Source of the DNA: Bremerella alba
Lineage (GTDB): Bacteria > Planctomycetota > Planctomycetia > Pirellulales > Pirellulaceae
NCBI RefSeq assembly: GCF_013618625.1
Contig: NZ_JABRWO010000002.1
Span: 124,001 to 188,000 of the forward strand
DNA length: 64,000 nucleotides
Reading direction: 5' to 3'
Under the pieces are notes generated by a model that ran no database searches, was not told the DNA's origin, and was given only the letters and a program-made list of their open reading frames with translations. Made by a program: the position numbers and the translations under genes. Positions 39,005-48,354 of the stretch are shown here, piece by piece; position 1 is the first letter of the stretch, and the number at the start of each line of letters is the position of its first letter.

Positions 39005-40456
39005 ATGGATGTCATGATATCGATTGATGAAGATTTCATTGCGGCAGCAGCTCCAAATGCAGCGGCAGCCAAGAATGGACGCGGGCTCGTATTAAAAAAC
39101 AAGTTCATCGCCCTACACCACTCCGGCGACAACACGCTACTGTTCGGCGAGTGTCAGGGAAGTGGAAAGACGCCGTACCTTTGTTCGGCAGACTTTACCA
39201 ATCCCCAGTCGGTCACGTATCGCTGTAGCTGCCCAAGCCGGCAGTTTCCTTGCAAGCATTCGCTGGGACTTCTATACGCTTACGTCGAAGGCAAGTCATT
39301 TACACCGAGCGAAGTTCCAGAGTCTCTACAAGAGAAGCGAGAAAAGGCCGCCGTCCGAGCCGACAAGAAAAAAGAAGACGCCAACAAACCTCGCAAAGTG
39401 AACAAGTCGGCACTGGCCAAAAAGATCAAAGCCCAACTCGACGGACTCGATCTTCTCGAGAAGCTGACCTTAGACCTTGTGCGTCTCGGCATCGGCAATA
39501 TGAATGCCAAATCGGCCGGCGAGATCGAGAAGCAAGCCAAGCAGTTGGGTAACGCTTACCTGCCCGGTGCCCAGTCGGCGCTGCACGATTACACGAAGCT
39601 CTTTTTCGACGCAGACGAAGTCAAAACAACCGCATCTCAAGAGACCATCTACAGCGAGGCTCTTGATCAATTGGGCCGACTGCATTCACTGGTCAAACAG
39701 GGGCGATCATATCTTCAAAACCGCTCGGAAGACCCCGAACTGGCACCAGAAACAGAAACCTCCATCGCCGCCTGGCTGGGACACGCATGGCAACTTCGCG
39801 AACTGAAGGATGCTGGACTTGCACAGACCGACGTGGAACTCGTTCAACTTGCATTCAACAGTTACGACAATGTGGCCCGGCGCGAATGGGTCGATACCGG
39901 GACCTGGATGAATCTCGGCAACGGGGAAATTCAACTTACGCAAAACTTCCGTCCCTATTCGGCCGTGAAGCATATCAAAGCCGAGGACAGCTTCTTCCAG
40001 GTCGCTCAGGTAAGCGAACTGTGCGTCTATCCCGGCGATGCGAATCCGCGTATTCGTTGGGATGGCATGACGATGCGTCCGCTCGAAGAAAATGACTTCA
40101 AAGCTATCCGCAGCTACGCCCACAATAGCTTTGCCGAGGTCATCAAACAGGTAAAGAACCAACTCAAAGGACCGCTCGCCGACAAGCTTCCCGTCTATGC
40201 CCTGAATTTTGATTGTATCGGCCATGTGAACGATCAACTTGTCGTTCAAGATGCCAAGGGGCAACGTCTAGTCCTTACCGAACATGGTCTCGCCGAAGAG
40301 CCGTGCACATGCAACTTGTTACCGCTGCTACCATCGTCATTGCTTTCAGGGAAGACACTCATTGCTCGTTTTCGACATGACCTCGACACTCGTAAGCTGC
40401 AGGTTAAACCCCTGTCGATCGTCACATCCCACTCGATTGACCGACTCACGTACTAA
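39005..40456 (+). CDS. SWIM zinc-finger protein (YehQ-like)
   Basis: 483 aa. The N-terminal part carries a SWIM zinc motif CxCx(n)CxH: Cys74, Cys76, Cys83 and His85 in TYRCSCPSRQFPCKHSLGLL. A highly charged Lys-rich helical linker follows (about 100-150), then an alpha/beta C-terminal domain with no recognised motif. SWIM motifs bind DNA or proteins. It is first in a six-gene operon with HEAT-like, MoxR ATPase, DUF5682-like and VWA genes, the same set as E. coli yehLMPQ and actinobacterial SWIM/DUF5691/MoxR/DUF5682/VWA clusters. Start ATG 39005, or ATG 39014. Function of these clusters is not established. Confidence 0.85.
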   Translation: MDVMISIDEDFIAAAAPNAAAAKNGRGLVLKNKFIALHHSGDNTLLFGECQGSGKTPYLCSADFTNPQSVTYRCSCPSRQFPCKHSLGLLYAYVEGKSFTPSEVPESLQEKREKAAVRADKKKEDANKPRKVNKSALAKKIKAQLDGLDLLEKLTLDLVRLGIGNMNAKSAGEIEKQAKQLGNAYLPGAQSALHDYTKLFFDADEVKTTASQETIYSEALDQLGRLHSLVKQGRSYLQNRSEDPELAPETETSIAAWLGHAWQLRELKDAGLAQTDVELVQLAFNSYDNVARREWVDTGTWMNLGNGEIQLTQNFRPYSAVKHIKAEDSFFQVAQVSELCVYPGDANPRIRWDGMTMRPLEENDFKAIRSYAHNSFAEVIKQVKNQLKGPLADKLPVYALNFDCIGHVNDQLVVQDAKGQRLVLTEHGLAEEPCTCNLLPLLPSSLLSGKTLIARFRHDLDTRKLQVKPLSIVTSHSIDRLTY

Positions 40457-40492
40457 CGTCGCAAACCCCTTATTGGTTGGAGGAGTCTTCCG

Positions 40493-42310
40493 ATGAGTAT
40501 CGCGGTTCTCGCCCAGGTATACGACGAAGTGCGTCGTCTTTCGATCGCTGGTAGTAATGTTGCCCCAGGCGACTTTCGCTTAAAGAAGTTGATCTCCCCA
40601 CTTGAAAAGTCCGGCGAAAAGGCACCCGTATTTAAAAAGGTTGCCGAGTCGGTCGGCAAGGTCGTTGAAAGCAACGAGTCGACATCAGCCGAAGCCCTGT
40701 TGGATCTCAGCACGCTGGTCAACGCCATTTTATACACGCAAGGAGAAGTCGGCGCTACGGGCGACCTGACACCAGTCGAGCAAATCGGACAAGGCATCCT
40801 ACCCAAGCGTACGCCGGCTAGTTTGCTGAAATCGGTCGCTAATGCCCTGACCACAACCGGCTCTGGGCGTCTTGAGTTGATCCAGGAATCGCTCTCCCAA
40901 GATCCCTTTCCCGACCCTCGACTATTAGGACCAGCCATCGATGCGTTAGATGGTTCATACTACGAAGTAGGCGACCTGGTCGAAAAGTCGATTCTGCCCC
41001 AGTACGGTAAGTCGATCGTCCCCATCGTTCTCGAAAAGTTCGATCGCAAAGGGGGCGCAGGCGATGCCCGACGGCTTTCGCTGCTCCATCGCGTGGATCC
41101 CACAGGTGCAGAATCGATCATCCATGAGGTGCTCGAGGATGGTTCGAGCGAGGTGAAAATTGTCGCGATCTCGAAGCTCCGTGACCCCAAGAACGTCTCA
41201 TTTCTGATTGAGCAGTCGAAGGCCAAAGGCACCAAGGTGCGTGATGCCGCCTTTTCCGCTTTGGCGGTCATTAATAACGCTGCCGCCGCAAAGTATCTCG
41301 TCCAGAGAATGAAGGAGAAAGGCCACCTCCGATCGATTCGAGAGGGACTCAAGACCCGTCACCCCGATGCCGTGAAAGTGCTTCTTGCCGAAACTCGCTT
41401 GGCCTGGCAGACACTGCTAGACACCAAGGAAACCGACAAGAACGCCCACGAGGCTGCTCACACACGCCTAGTGACTCTCCTGGCGGCCCTTGAACACCGC
41501 ACCGATAAAGGAACGGAGAAGCTTCTTCTGGAACTGTTTCCTCACAGGGCTGCCATTACGAAGGCCGAGGGAAAACTTGGCAGCAAGACCTGCGCGCACA
41601 GTGTTATGACTCGCATGTCCGAGTGTAGCGACAAGACTCGCGACTTGCTTATCTCCGAGCACGAGACCTACGATGACTACGAACTGGCAATCGCGACCCA
41701 AGCGGCGATACAACAAGGTAACCCTGCTCAGTTTTATGACGAATTCCACGGCTATCTCGAAAACGCTAAAACCGCGAAAACGAAGAAGCGAGCAGCCCAG
41801 TCCAAGGCCGAAGCCATCACCCAGGCCATTGGCAACCGGGTCGGATCGATCTACCACTATTGGTACGAAACGGTCGACAAAGAACGAGAGCAGGAACTCG
41901 CCCAAAAGCGTGATCAGGTAGATCCCCGTTGGCTCGACCTGGCAGTCAAGCACAACAACATGGAACTTATCTTCGCGCTCGCTCGCCCCGACCACGGCAT
42001 GGCCCACAAGGCCATCGAAGCAGAGCTTAAGAAACGATTGAAAATGAAACGGGTAGACTACCACCTGATGGACGTCCTTCTAGCCATCATTCGCTCGAAG
42101 CATCCCGACACGGTCGATCTGATCATCGAAGCGATCCGAAGTACCAGCAAACGCAGCATGGGATACTACTCGTATGGCATCGCTCGTTTGATCCCAGCAC
42201 TCGACAAAAACGCCGTTCCAAAACTTGAATTGCTACTAGGTGAGCTTCCCGATACAGAAGCCGACCGCTACGTTCTGGCTGTGGCCGAACTGAAAAACCG
42301 CCGTTCTTAG
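40493..42310 (+). CDS. HEAT-repeat-like protein of SWIM/MoxR cluster (long copy)
   Basis: 605 aa, all-alpha. A consensus ribosome site GGAGGAG precedes the ATG. An N-terminal helical domain (about 1-150) is followed by HEAT-like repeats (LLHRVDPTGAESIIHEVLED, VKIVAISKLRDPKNVSFLIE). The C-terminal 330 residues are recognisably related to the next gene: FYDEFHGYL against FDTFHNWV, DPRWLDLAVKHNNMELIFAL against DGRWLGIAIEVGNIDLIRSL, and LIPALDKNAVPKLELLLGEL against EMIPRLPDSSVPRLEAIELP. It occupies the place that DUF5691-type proteins hold in other clusters. Probably a scaffold or substrate adaptor for the MoxR ATPase. The role is inference. Confidence 0.75.
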   Translation: MSIAVLAQVYDEVRRLSIAGSNVAPGDFRLKKLISPLEKSGEKAPVFKKVAESVGKVVESNESTSAEALLDLSTLVNAILYTQGEVGATGDLTPVEQIGQGILPKRTPASLLKSVANALTTTGSGRLELIQESLSQDPFPDPRLLGPAIDALDGSYYEVGDLVEKSILPQYGKSIVPIVLEKFDRKGGAGDARRLSLLHRVDPTGAESIIHEVLEDGSSEVKIVAISKLRDPKNVSFLIEQSKAKGTKVRDAAFSALAVINNAAAAKYLVQRMKEKGHLRSIREGLKTRHPDAVKVLLAETRLAWQTLLDTKETDKNAHEAAHTRLVTLLAALEHRTDKGTEKLLLELFPHRAAITKAEGKLGSKTCAHSVMTRMSECSDKTRDLLISEHETYDDYELAIATQAAIQQGNPAQFYDEFHGYLENAKTAKTKKRAAQSKAEAITQAIGNRVGSIYHYWYETVDKEREQELAQKRDQVDPRWLDLAVKHNNMELIFALARPDHGMAHKAIEAELKKRLKMKRVDYHLMDVLLAIIRSKHPDTVDLIIEAIRSTSKRSMGYYSYGIARLIPALDKNAVPKLELLLGELPDTEADRYVLAVAELKNRRS

Positions 42311-42322
42311 TCAGGAGTTTCC

Positions 42323-43387
42323 ATGGCCAAAAAGAAATCCGTCGCCGTCCCAGCTTATAGCTCGTCACAGTTATGCGAAGCAATTGAGTCGCAGGATGAC
42401 GTTGCCTTGGCTGCCGCTAGGGTAAGCGAGGATCCTCTCGTCAATGCGAAACTACAAGGACTGATTCGCGATCAGCTTGGTGATCTCTACGACGCGACCA
42501 AAAAGAGTGCTACTATACAGAACCGTGTTTCGAAGCGAATGACTTGTCTTGTCAATGCACTTCGCGGCAAGAAGGATGCGAGTACTCAGTCCATACTTCT
42601 GGAACTATTCGATAACCGAACCAAGATCGCCAAGGCTCAAGGAAAAGCCCCCAAGCACGACATCAATGCTACGGTGATGCAGTCCCTGGCCTCCAGTACG
42701 GATGTGGCCGCCGATGCCCTGTTCGATAAGTTAGAGGAATTTAATCTCGACGACTTTTTTTGGGCTATCACGCTCGGATTACGCTTCTGTGAGAAAGAGA
42801 AGGTATTCGATACCTTCCACAATTGGGTCGCGCCGGCCCCTGAGACACCCAAACGCAAGCATGCCAAGGCAAAAGCCGAAAGCGTGATGGAGTTGTTAGA
42901 TTTATATCAATCGGGTGTTCTCTATGCTCACGGATATGCCCTTGGCTCTGTTGATGCAGACGATCCCAACCACATCGACCATGTTTCACCGGAAGATCGT
43001 CTCGATGGTCGCTGGTTAGGCATTGCGATCGAAGTCGGAAACATCGACCTGATTCGCTCCCTGGCACGGCCCGGTCACCAGCCCACTCAAGACTGGGCCG
43101 AACAACGACTGCTCCAAGTGATTGAAGATGGCAAGAAGTCGAAAATCCGGGCAATCAAATTCGTGGGGCTACTCATAACTAGCGATCATCCCCAACTGCT
43201 AGATCGGTATGAACAAGCGATCGAGCACTTCCTCAAAAAGAAAGATGCCTGGGAAGTGGCGATTTGCCTGGAGATGATCCCTCGACTACCGGATTCATCA
43301 GTTCCTCGTTTGGAAGCCATTGAATTGCCGAGCGAACTGGCCCAAATGAGAGACCAGTTCCTTACTCAATTGAAAAACGACACTTAA
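42323..43387 (+). CDS. HEAT-repeat-like protein of SWIM/MoxR cluster (short copy)
   Basis: 354 aa, all-alpha, starting 12 bp after the long copy with ribosome site CAGGAG. It matches the C-terminal part of that protein and lacks its N-terminal 200-odd residues, so the pair arose by tandem duplication with loss or gain of the N-terminal domain. A basic stretch PKRKHAKAKAES matches KTKKRAAQSKAEA in the neighbour. No catalytic motif seen. It is followed at 26 bp by the MoxR ATPase gene. Confidence 0.75.
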   Translation: MAKKKSVAVPAYSSSQLCEAIESQDDVALAAARVSEDPLVNAKLQGLIRDQLGDLYDATKKSATIQNRVSKRMTCLVNALRGKKDASTQSILLELFDNRTKIAKAQGKAPKHDINATVMQSLASSTDVAADALFDKLEEFNLDDFFWAITLGLRFCEKEKVFDTFHNWVAPAPETPKRKHAKAKAESVMELLDLYQSGVLYAHGYALGSVDADDPNHIDHVSPEDRLDGRWLGIAIEVGNIDLIRSLARPGHQPTQDWAEQRLLQVIEDGKKSKIRAIKFVGLLITSDHPQLLDRYEQAIEHFLKKKDAWEVAICLEMIPRLPDSSVPRLEAIELPSELAQMRDQFLTQLKNDT

Positions 43388-43412
43388 CAACCCCCTCAGC
43401 AAGGACTCTCCC

Positions 43413-44537
43413 ATGGCGAAGAAGTCGACTTCCTCCGCCTCGAAAAAGCCCGAGACAAACGGCGATCTTCGTGCGACGGCCGAACAAATGTTTGCCGAAG
43501 AGATCGAGGCGCTGATCAAGGAAGACAAACACGACAAACCGCCCGGCTGGAAGATGTCGGCCAGGGCCGTGCACACCTACATTTGCGGTGGCAAGGCTGG
43601 TAAGCTCGCCATCACTCCAAAATATATTGGGCATAATCGCTTAGTCGAGATCGCCATAGCGACGCTAGTCACGGACCGCGCCCTGCTACTGATCGGCGAA
43701 CCAGGCACCGCCAAAAGCTGGCTTTCGGAACACCTGACCGCCGCGATCAACGGCGACTCGACCAAAGTCGTCCAAGGTACAGCTGGCACCACCGAAGAAC
43801 AGGTCCGCTATACCTGGAACTACGCGATGCTCATCGCCCATGGTCCTAGCAGCGATGCATTAATCAAGAGCCCCATATTCCGCGCGATGGAAAGTGGCAG
43901 CCTCGCCCGGTTTGAAGAGATTACTCGCTGCGCCTCCGAGGTCCAAGACGCGATGATTTCTCTGCTTTCCGAAAAACGGCTTTCCGTTCCCGAACTGGCC
44001 ATCGAAGTCCCTGCTCAAAAGGGTTTTTCCATCATTGCCACAGCCAACACGCGTGATCGTGGCGTGAACGACATGTCGGCCGCCCTTAAACGCCGCTTCA
44101 ACATCATCGTGCTTCCCACCCCAAGTTCCATCGAAACCGAAATTGAGATCGTGGGCAAACGCGTCCAGGAACTTGCCACAAATCTGGCACTGAAGTCGGA
44201 ACTGCCTGCCACCGATGCCATCGAACAGGTGGTGACCATATTCCGTGAACTCCGCAGCGGGCAGACCTTGGATGGTAAAAACAAATTGAAGTCCCCCTCC
44301 GGCGTTCTTTCCACCGCAGAGGCCATTTCGGTACTGGCCAACAGCATGGCTCTTTCTGCCAGCTTTGGTAGCGGCACGGTGTCGGCCCAAGACATCGCTG
44401 CAGGCCTGCAAGGCGCGGTTGTGAAAGACGAAGAAAAAGATCGCATTGCGTGGCAAGAGTACCTGAAGAATGTCCTTAAGAAACGCGGCTCTGCTTGGCG
44501 GTCGCTTTACAACGCCTGCTCGGAGCACAACGCGTGA
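43413..44537 (+). CDS. MoxR-family AAA+ ATPase (YehL-like)
   Basis: 374 aa. Walker A is GEPGTAKS at 95-102. The Walker B region is SLARFEEITRCASEVQDAMI, where the usual hhhhDE appears as RFEE, as I recall for the YehL subgroup. Then come LLSEKRLSVPELAIEVPAQK (pre-sensor loop of MoxR proteins), IIATANTRDRGVNDMSAALK (sensor 1) and the arginine-rich RRFNIIVLP. MoxR ATPases work with VWA proteins to insert cofactors or remodel complexes; the VWA partner is two genes downstream. The stop overlaps the next gene's GTG by 4 bp, which implies translational coupling. Confidence 0.92.
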   Translation: MAKKSTSSASKKPETNGDLRATAEQMFAEEIEALIKEDKHDKPPGWKMSARAVHTYICGGKAGKLAITPKYIGHNRLVEIAIATLVTDRALLLIGEPGTAKSWLSEHLTAAINGDSTKVVQGTAGTTEEQVRYTWNYAMLIAHGPSSDALIKSPIFRAMESGSLARFEEITRCASEVQDAMISLLSEKRLSVPELAIEVPAQKGFSIIATANTRDRGVNDMSAALKRRFNIIVLPTPSSIETEIEIVGKRVQELATNLALKSELPATDAIEQVVTIFRELRSGQTLDGKNKLKSPSGVLSTAEAISVLANSMALSASFGSGTVSAQDIAAGLQGAVVKDEEKDRIAWQEYLKNVLKKRGSAWRSLYNACSEHNA

Positions 44538-46882
44538 GTTGGCAGATTCCCATCTTCGGCGTACGTCACCTCTCTCCGATGGGGGCCTGGCAGCTGCGCG
44601 ATTATCTCGACGAGATACGCCCTGAGGTGATTCTCGTCGAAGGGATCGACGACGCCACACCGCTCGTTCCCGATATGACCCGCCAGACAACGCGTCCGCC
44701 GATTGCTATTCTGGCTTACACCGATACGCTGCCGGTGCGGACGATTGTTACTCCCTTTGCCCGATATAGTCCTGAGTTTCAGGCCATTCTGTGGGCTGCC
44801 GAAAACCAAGTTGATGCTCAGTTCTTTGACCTTCCGTCAGAGTGTTTTCTAGGATTGATCGACGCTGAATACGAACGCCGCGAGAAAGAGCGTCGCGAAG
44901 CATTAGAAACGAACGACAGCCCAACCGACGACAACGAGTTTTCTGATCCAGACGAAGTCGCCACTCCGCTGGAACAAACCAAGCTCTCACTGTACGAGCG
45001 TGTTGCCAGTCAAGCTGGGGAAACCGATTTCGAGACCTATTGGGAACGCCATTTCGAGCATAACCAGGCCCAGGGAAGCTACCGTGGTTGCTCGTTCGAG
45101 TTCGGCGCTGCCATGCGTGACCTAGAAGAAGATCGACCTCACTGGCGTGCCGAGAATCTCGTGCGCGAAGCATACATGCGTCGTCGTATTCAGCAGACGA
45201 TCGATGCCGGCACGCCACCTGAAAAGATCGTGGCGGTCGTCGGGGCGTTTCATGCACCGGTGCTGCGAGGTGACCTTCCGGCGATGACCGACCAAGAGCT
45301 TACTTCTCTGCGTCGGCGATCGAGCAAACTTACCTTAATGCCGTACTCCTACTTCAAGCTGTCCTCACAGTCAGGTTATGGTGCCGGCAATCGTGCCCCG
45401 GCCTACTTCGAACTTCTCTGGCGATCGCTCAACGAAGGAAACATTCGTGGGCTATCGCATCGCTATCTTGCTCAGGTCGCCACCAATTTGAGAAAAGCTG
45501 GCACCCATCGCTCGACCGCCGAAGTCATCGAAGGCGTTCGTCTGGCCGAAACGCTTTCGGCTTTAAATGGAGGTCAGGCTCCGACCCTCAGCGATCTGCG
45601 GGACGCAGCGATTACCCTGCTCGGTCGTGGTGAACGGTCGACGGTAAAAGATGCGTTGATGCGGGTTGATGTCGGGACCGAGATTGGTGAACTGCCAGAG
45701 GGGGTCAGCCAAACTTCGATTCAGGCCGACTTCGAACGAGAGTTGAAGCGGCTCAAGCTATCGAAATACAAAACTGCGGTTGAGCAAACTCTCGACCTCG
45801 ATTTACGTGAAAATCGCCAGGTAGCCAGCGAAGAAGCGGCCTTCCTCGATCTGAACCGGTCTTCGCTTTTCCATCGCCTGCGTATGCTCGGCGTTCCATT
45901 TGCTAAGTGGGGGCAAGCTCGTCAGGAATCGACCACTTGGGCCGAGCGATGGATTGTACAGTGGACGCCGGAAAGCGAAATCGCCTTGGTCGAGGCTGTA
46001 CTCGAGGGGGAAACGATCCTTCTCGCGACCGCGTTCCGTTTCAACACACTCTTGGAAAAGAGCCGCACGATCGCTGATGCCGCCAAGCTGGTCAACGATG
46101 CTTGTCAGTGCGGCATGATGGAGGCCATGGACCAAGCTCGGCAACGACTACAAGAGCTGTCGTCAGGCACTTCCGACTTCGTTGCGATTGCCAGGGCGGC
46201 ATTTGAGCTGGCTCAGGTCGTTCGCTACGGAAACGTCCGCCGCTTCGATCCGGGACCGCTGATTCCTTTGATCGAAGAACTATTTGTCGAGGCCTCGCTG
46301 GCTCTTTATTCGGCCGCCAACTGCGACGATAGCGCGGCCGTGTCACTGCTAGAAGCAATCGACCTGACCAATCGTGTTGGTTTAGAGTTCGCTGAGCGAG
46401 TCGAAGAATGTCTTTGGACGGACCGTCTGCAGCAACTTGCCGACTCCGACGATCGCAACGCGCTGTTGTCTGGCTACGCTTGTGCCCTGCTGTTGGAGCG
46501 TGGACTGATTCCGAACGAGGCCCTCTCGCGTGAAGTCTCGCGGCGATTGTCCCCGGGCGTTCCTGCTGATTTAGGAGCTGGCTGGTTCGAGGGGTTGGCC
46601 CAACGTAATCGCTACGCATTGCTGGCCAGACAAACCCTGTGGGAGCAACTGGCCGAGTATGTGTCCTCGCTTGAGGAAGATCAATTTAAACGGGCGTTGG
46701 TCTTCTTGCGTCGGGCGTTTGCACAATTTCTCCCGCGCGAACGACGTCAGATTTGCGAGAACCTGGCAGAACACTGGGGACTCAACCAAGACGAGGCCGC
46801 CGATTTGCTGGAAGCACCTCTGAGCGAGGCGGAAGAAGAAAAGCTCTCTGACTTGAACGAATTCGATTTCGACGACTTTTAA
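44534..46882 (+). CDS. DUF5682-like protein (YehM-like)
   Basis: 782 aa from the GTG at 44534, which overlaps the MoxR stop as GTGA; the frame is open upstream to a TTG at 44495 but the coupled GTG is preferred. The N-terminus IFGVRHLSPMGAWQLRDYLD and VILVEGIDDATPLV, plus VVGAFHAPVLRG with His240, match what I recall of DUF5682. The E-G and GAFHA elements resemble the TraB/ChaN/EreA-type fold, so a hydrolase-like active site with conserved His and Glu is possible. The long C-terminal part (about 300-780) is helical. It ends with an acidic tail (EAEEEKLSDLNEFDFDDF). No characterised biochemistry. Confidence 0.8.
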   Translation: MSWQIPIFGVRHLSPMGAWQLRDYLDEIRPEVILVEGIDDATPLVPDMTRQTTRPPIAILAYTDTLPVRTIVTPFARYSPEFQAILWAAENQVDAQFFDLPSECFLGLIDAEYERREKERREALETNDSPTDDNEFSDPDEVATPLEQTKLSLYERVASQAGETDFETYWERHFEHNQAQGSYRGCSFEFGAAMRDLEEDRPHWRAENLVREAYMRRRIQQTIDAGTPPEKIVAVVGAFHAPVLRGDLPAMTDQELTSLRRRSSKLTLMPYSYFKLSSQSGYGAGNRAPAYFELLWRSLNEGNIRGLSHRYLAQVATNLRKAGTHRSTAEVIEGVRLAETLSALNGGQAPTLSDLRDAAITLLGRGERSTVKDALMRVDVGTEIGELPEGVSQTSIQADFERELKRLKLSKYKTAVEQTLDLDLRENRQVASEEAAFLDLNRSSLFHRLRMLGVPFAKWGQARQESTTWAERWIVQWTPESEIALVEAVLEGETILLATAFRFNTLLEKSRTIADAAKLVNDACQCGMMEAMDQARQRLQELSSGTSDFVAIARAAFELAQVVRYGNVRRFDPGPLIPLIEELFVEASLALYSAANCDDSAAVSLLEAIDLTNRVGLEFAERVEECLWTDRLQQLADSDDRNALLSGYACALLLERGLIPNEALSREVSRRLSPGVPADLGAGWFEGLAQRNRYALLARQTLWEQLAEYVSSLEEDQFKRALVFLRRAFAQFLPRERRQICENLAEHWGLNQDEAADLLEAPLSEAEEEKLSDLNEFDFDDF

Positions 46883-46895
46883 GAGACCGCCACAA

Positions 46896-48104
46896 ATGGA
46901 TGCTGAACAACTCGCACGCTGGCGTCTGATCCTCGGGGCCGCAACGCAGGACTCACTAGGCAGTATGGGGCCAGGCTGCAGCCTATCTTCCGAACAATTG
47001 GAAATGGACGCAGCGCTCGCCGAAATCTATGGCGGCGGTGACGACGAGCTTTCTCAAGAGGAATGGGCTTCCGGCGATAAGAAGGTGGGGCATGGCCCCG
47101 CCAAAGGTCGCGTCACCCCCAAGGTTGCCAAGTGGCTCGATCAGATTCGCAACTTCTTCCCTACTGATGTCGTGACCCTGATCCAACACGATGCGATTGA
47201 GCGGCGGGGAATGAAGGAGTTGCTATTCGAGCCTGAGATTCTCTCTAAGGTCGAGCCCTCGTTAGACCTGGCCAGTACCGTGCTCGAACTCAAGAACCTG
47301 GTTCCCGAGAAAGCGAAAGATGCCGCTCGGGACTTGGTACGGACGGTCGTGGAAGACATTCGCCGCCGTCTGGAGCAAAGCTTCGTCCAGGCGGTTCGCG
47401 GAGCGCTCAATCGCAACCGACATTCTCCGTTTCGCAGTTTACCGAATCTCGATTGGACGCGGACCATTCGGCAGAACATCAAGAACTATAATCCCACGCT
47501 TAAAACGATCATCCCTGAGCAAATCTCTTTTTTTAGCCGACAGCAACGTCAAAACGATTGGAACATCATCATCGCCATGGACCAATCCGGGTCGATGCAT
47601 TCGTCGCTTATTTTCGGCGGAATCATGGGAGCCATTCTAGCGAGCATGCCGGCTGTGGAAACCCATGTCGTGGCGTTCAATCATGAAGAGGTCGTCGACC
47701 TGACCGAGCATTGCCACGACCCGGTCGACCTACTCTTCGGTGTTCAGCTAAGCGGGGCCGAAGACTATTGGATGGCCACCAGCTACTGCGAGCGTTTCAT
47801 GCATACGCCTGATAAAACGCTGTACATCGTTCTCGGCGACCTCTACGACACGAGCCCCAACGAAAACCGCTTCGTCCGAAAGATGGAGGGCCTTCTGGAA
47901 GGTGGCCTCAAAGCAATTGTGCTGTTGGCTATTTCTGATCAAGGAAAGCCCTCATACAACGAGAACCTGGCCAACAAGCTGGCAAAACTGGGTATGCCAT
48001 GCTTTGCTTGCACGCCCAATCGCCTGCCGGACATGCTCGAGGCCGTCTTGCGAGGGAACGACCTGAAGAAGTTTGCCGAGACGGCGACCGAAAGTAGAAG
48101 CTAG
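46896..48104 (+). CDS. VWA-domain protein with MIDAS motif (YehP-like)
   Basis: 402 aa. The N-terminal 200 residues are helical and charged. The von Willebrand A domain follows, with MIDAS DQSGS at residues 229-233 (IIAMDQSGSMHSSLIFGGIM), a Thr in the second loop region and YIVLGDLYD for the third metal-coordinating loop. In MoxR systems the VWA protein binds the ATPase and, through Mg2+, a substrate protein. Last gene of the six-gene operon; 13 bp after the DUF5682-like gene. No signal peptide, so the system acts in the cytoplasm. Confidence 0.9.
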   Translation: MDAEQLARWRLILGAATQDSLGSMGPGCSLSSEQLEMDAALAEIYGGGDDELSQEEWASGDKKVGHGPAKGRVTPKVAKWLDQIRNFFPTDVVTLIQHDAIERRGMKELLFEPEILSKVEPSLDLASTVLELKNLVPEKAKDAARDLVRTVVEDIRRRLEQSFVQAVRGALNRNRHSPFRSLPNLDWTRTIRQNIKNYNPTLKTIIPEQISFFSRQQRQNDWNIIIAMDQSGSMHSSLIFGGIMGAILASMPAVETHVVAFNHEEVVDLTEHCHDPVDLLFGVQLSGAEDYWMATSYCERFMHTPDKTLYIVLGDLYDTSPNENRFVRKMEGLLEGGLKAIVLLAISDQGKPSYNENLANKLAKLGMPCFACTPNRLPDMLEAVLRGNDLKKFAETATESRS

Positions 48105-48354
48105 TCGATACAACCTGCCAGGACTGACCTAACAACGGAACCTATCCCAGAATCCCGTGTGAATATTCGCCAGACGAATCGCTTGTCAGTCAAAAAGATT
48201 AGGACAAAAGCCTTTTCGCCAGATTTCGCTCTCTTAGAATAGGAAATAGGCGAAACTGCCCCATGACTAGTTTGCCTCCCTTGTCACTCAATCACCACAT
48301 CAGTCGATTGCCGCCAGGATGGTTGGCACCCCTTGTGGAAGGATGCGCTGCCCA

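Noticed and set aside
41468-42064. 198-aa open frame antisense to the long HEAT-like gene
   Set aside because: Shadow frame; the plus strand carries a well-supported gene with a consensus ribosome site.
43860-44690. 276-aa open frame antisense to the MoxR gene
   Set aside because: Shadow of the MoxR and DUF5682-like genes; Arg/Gly-rich without domains.
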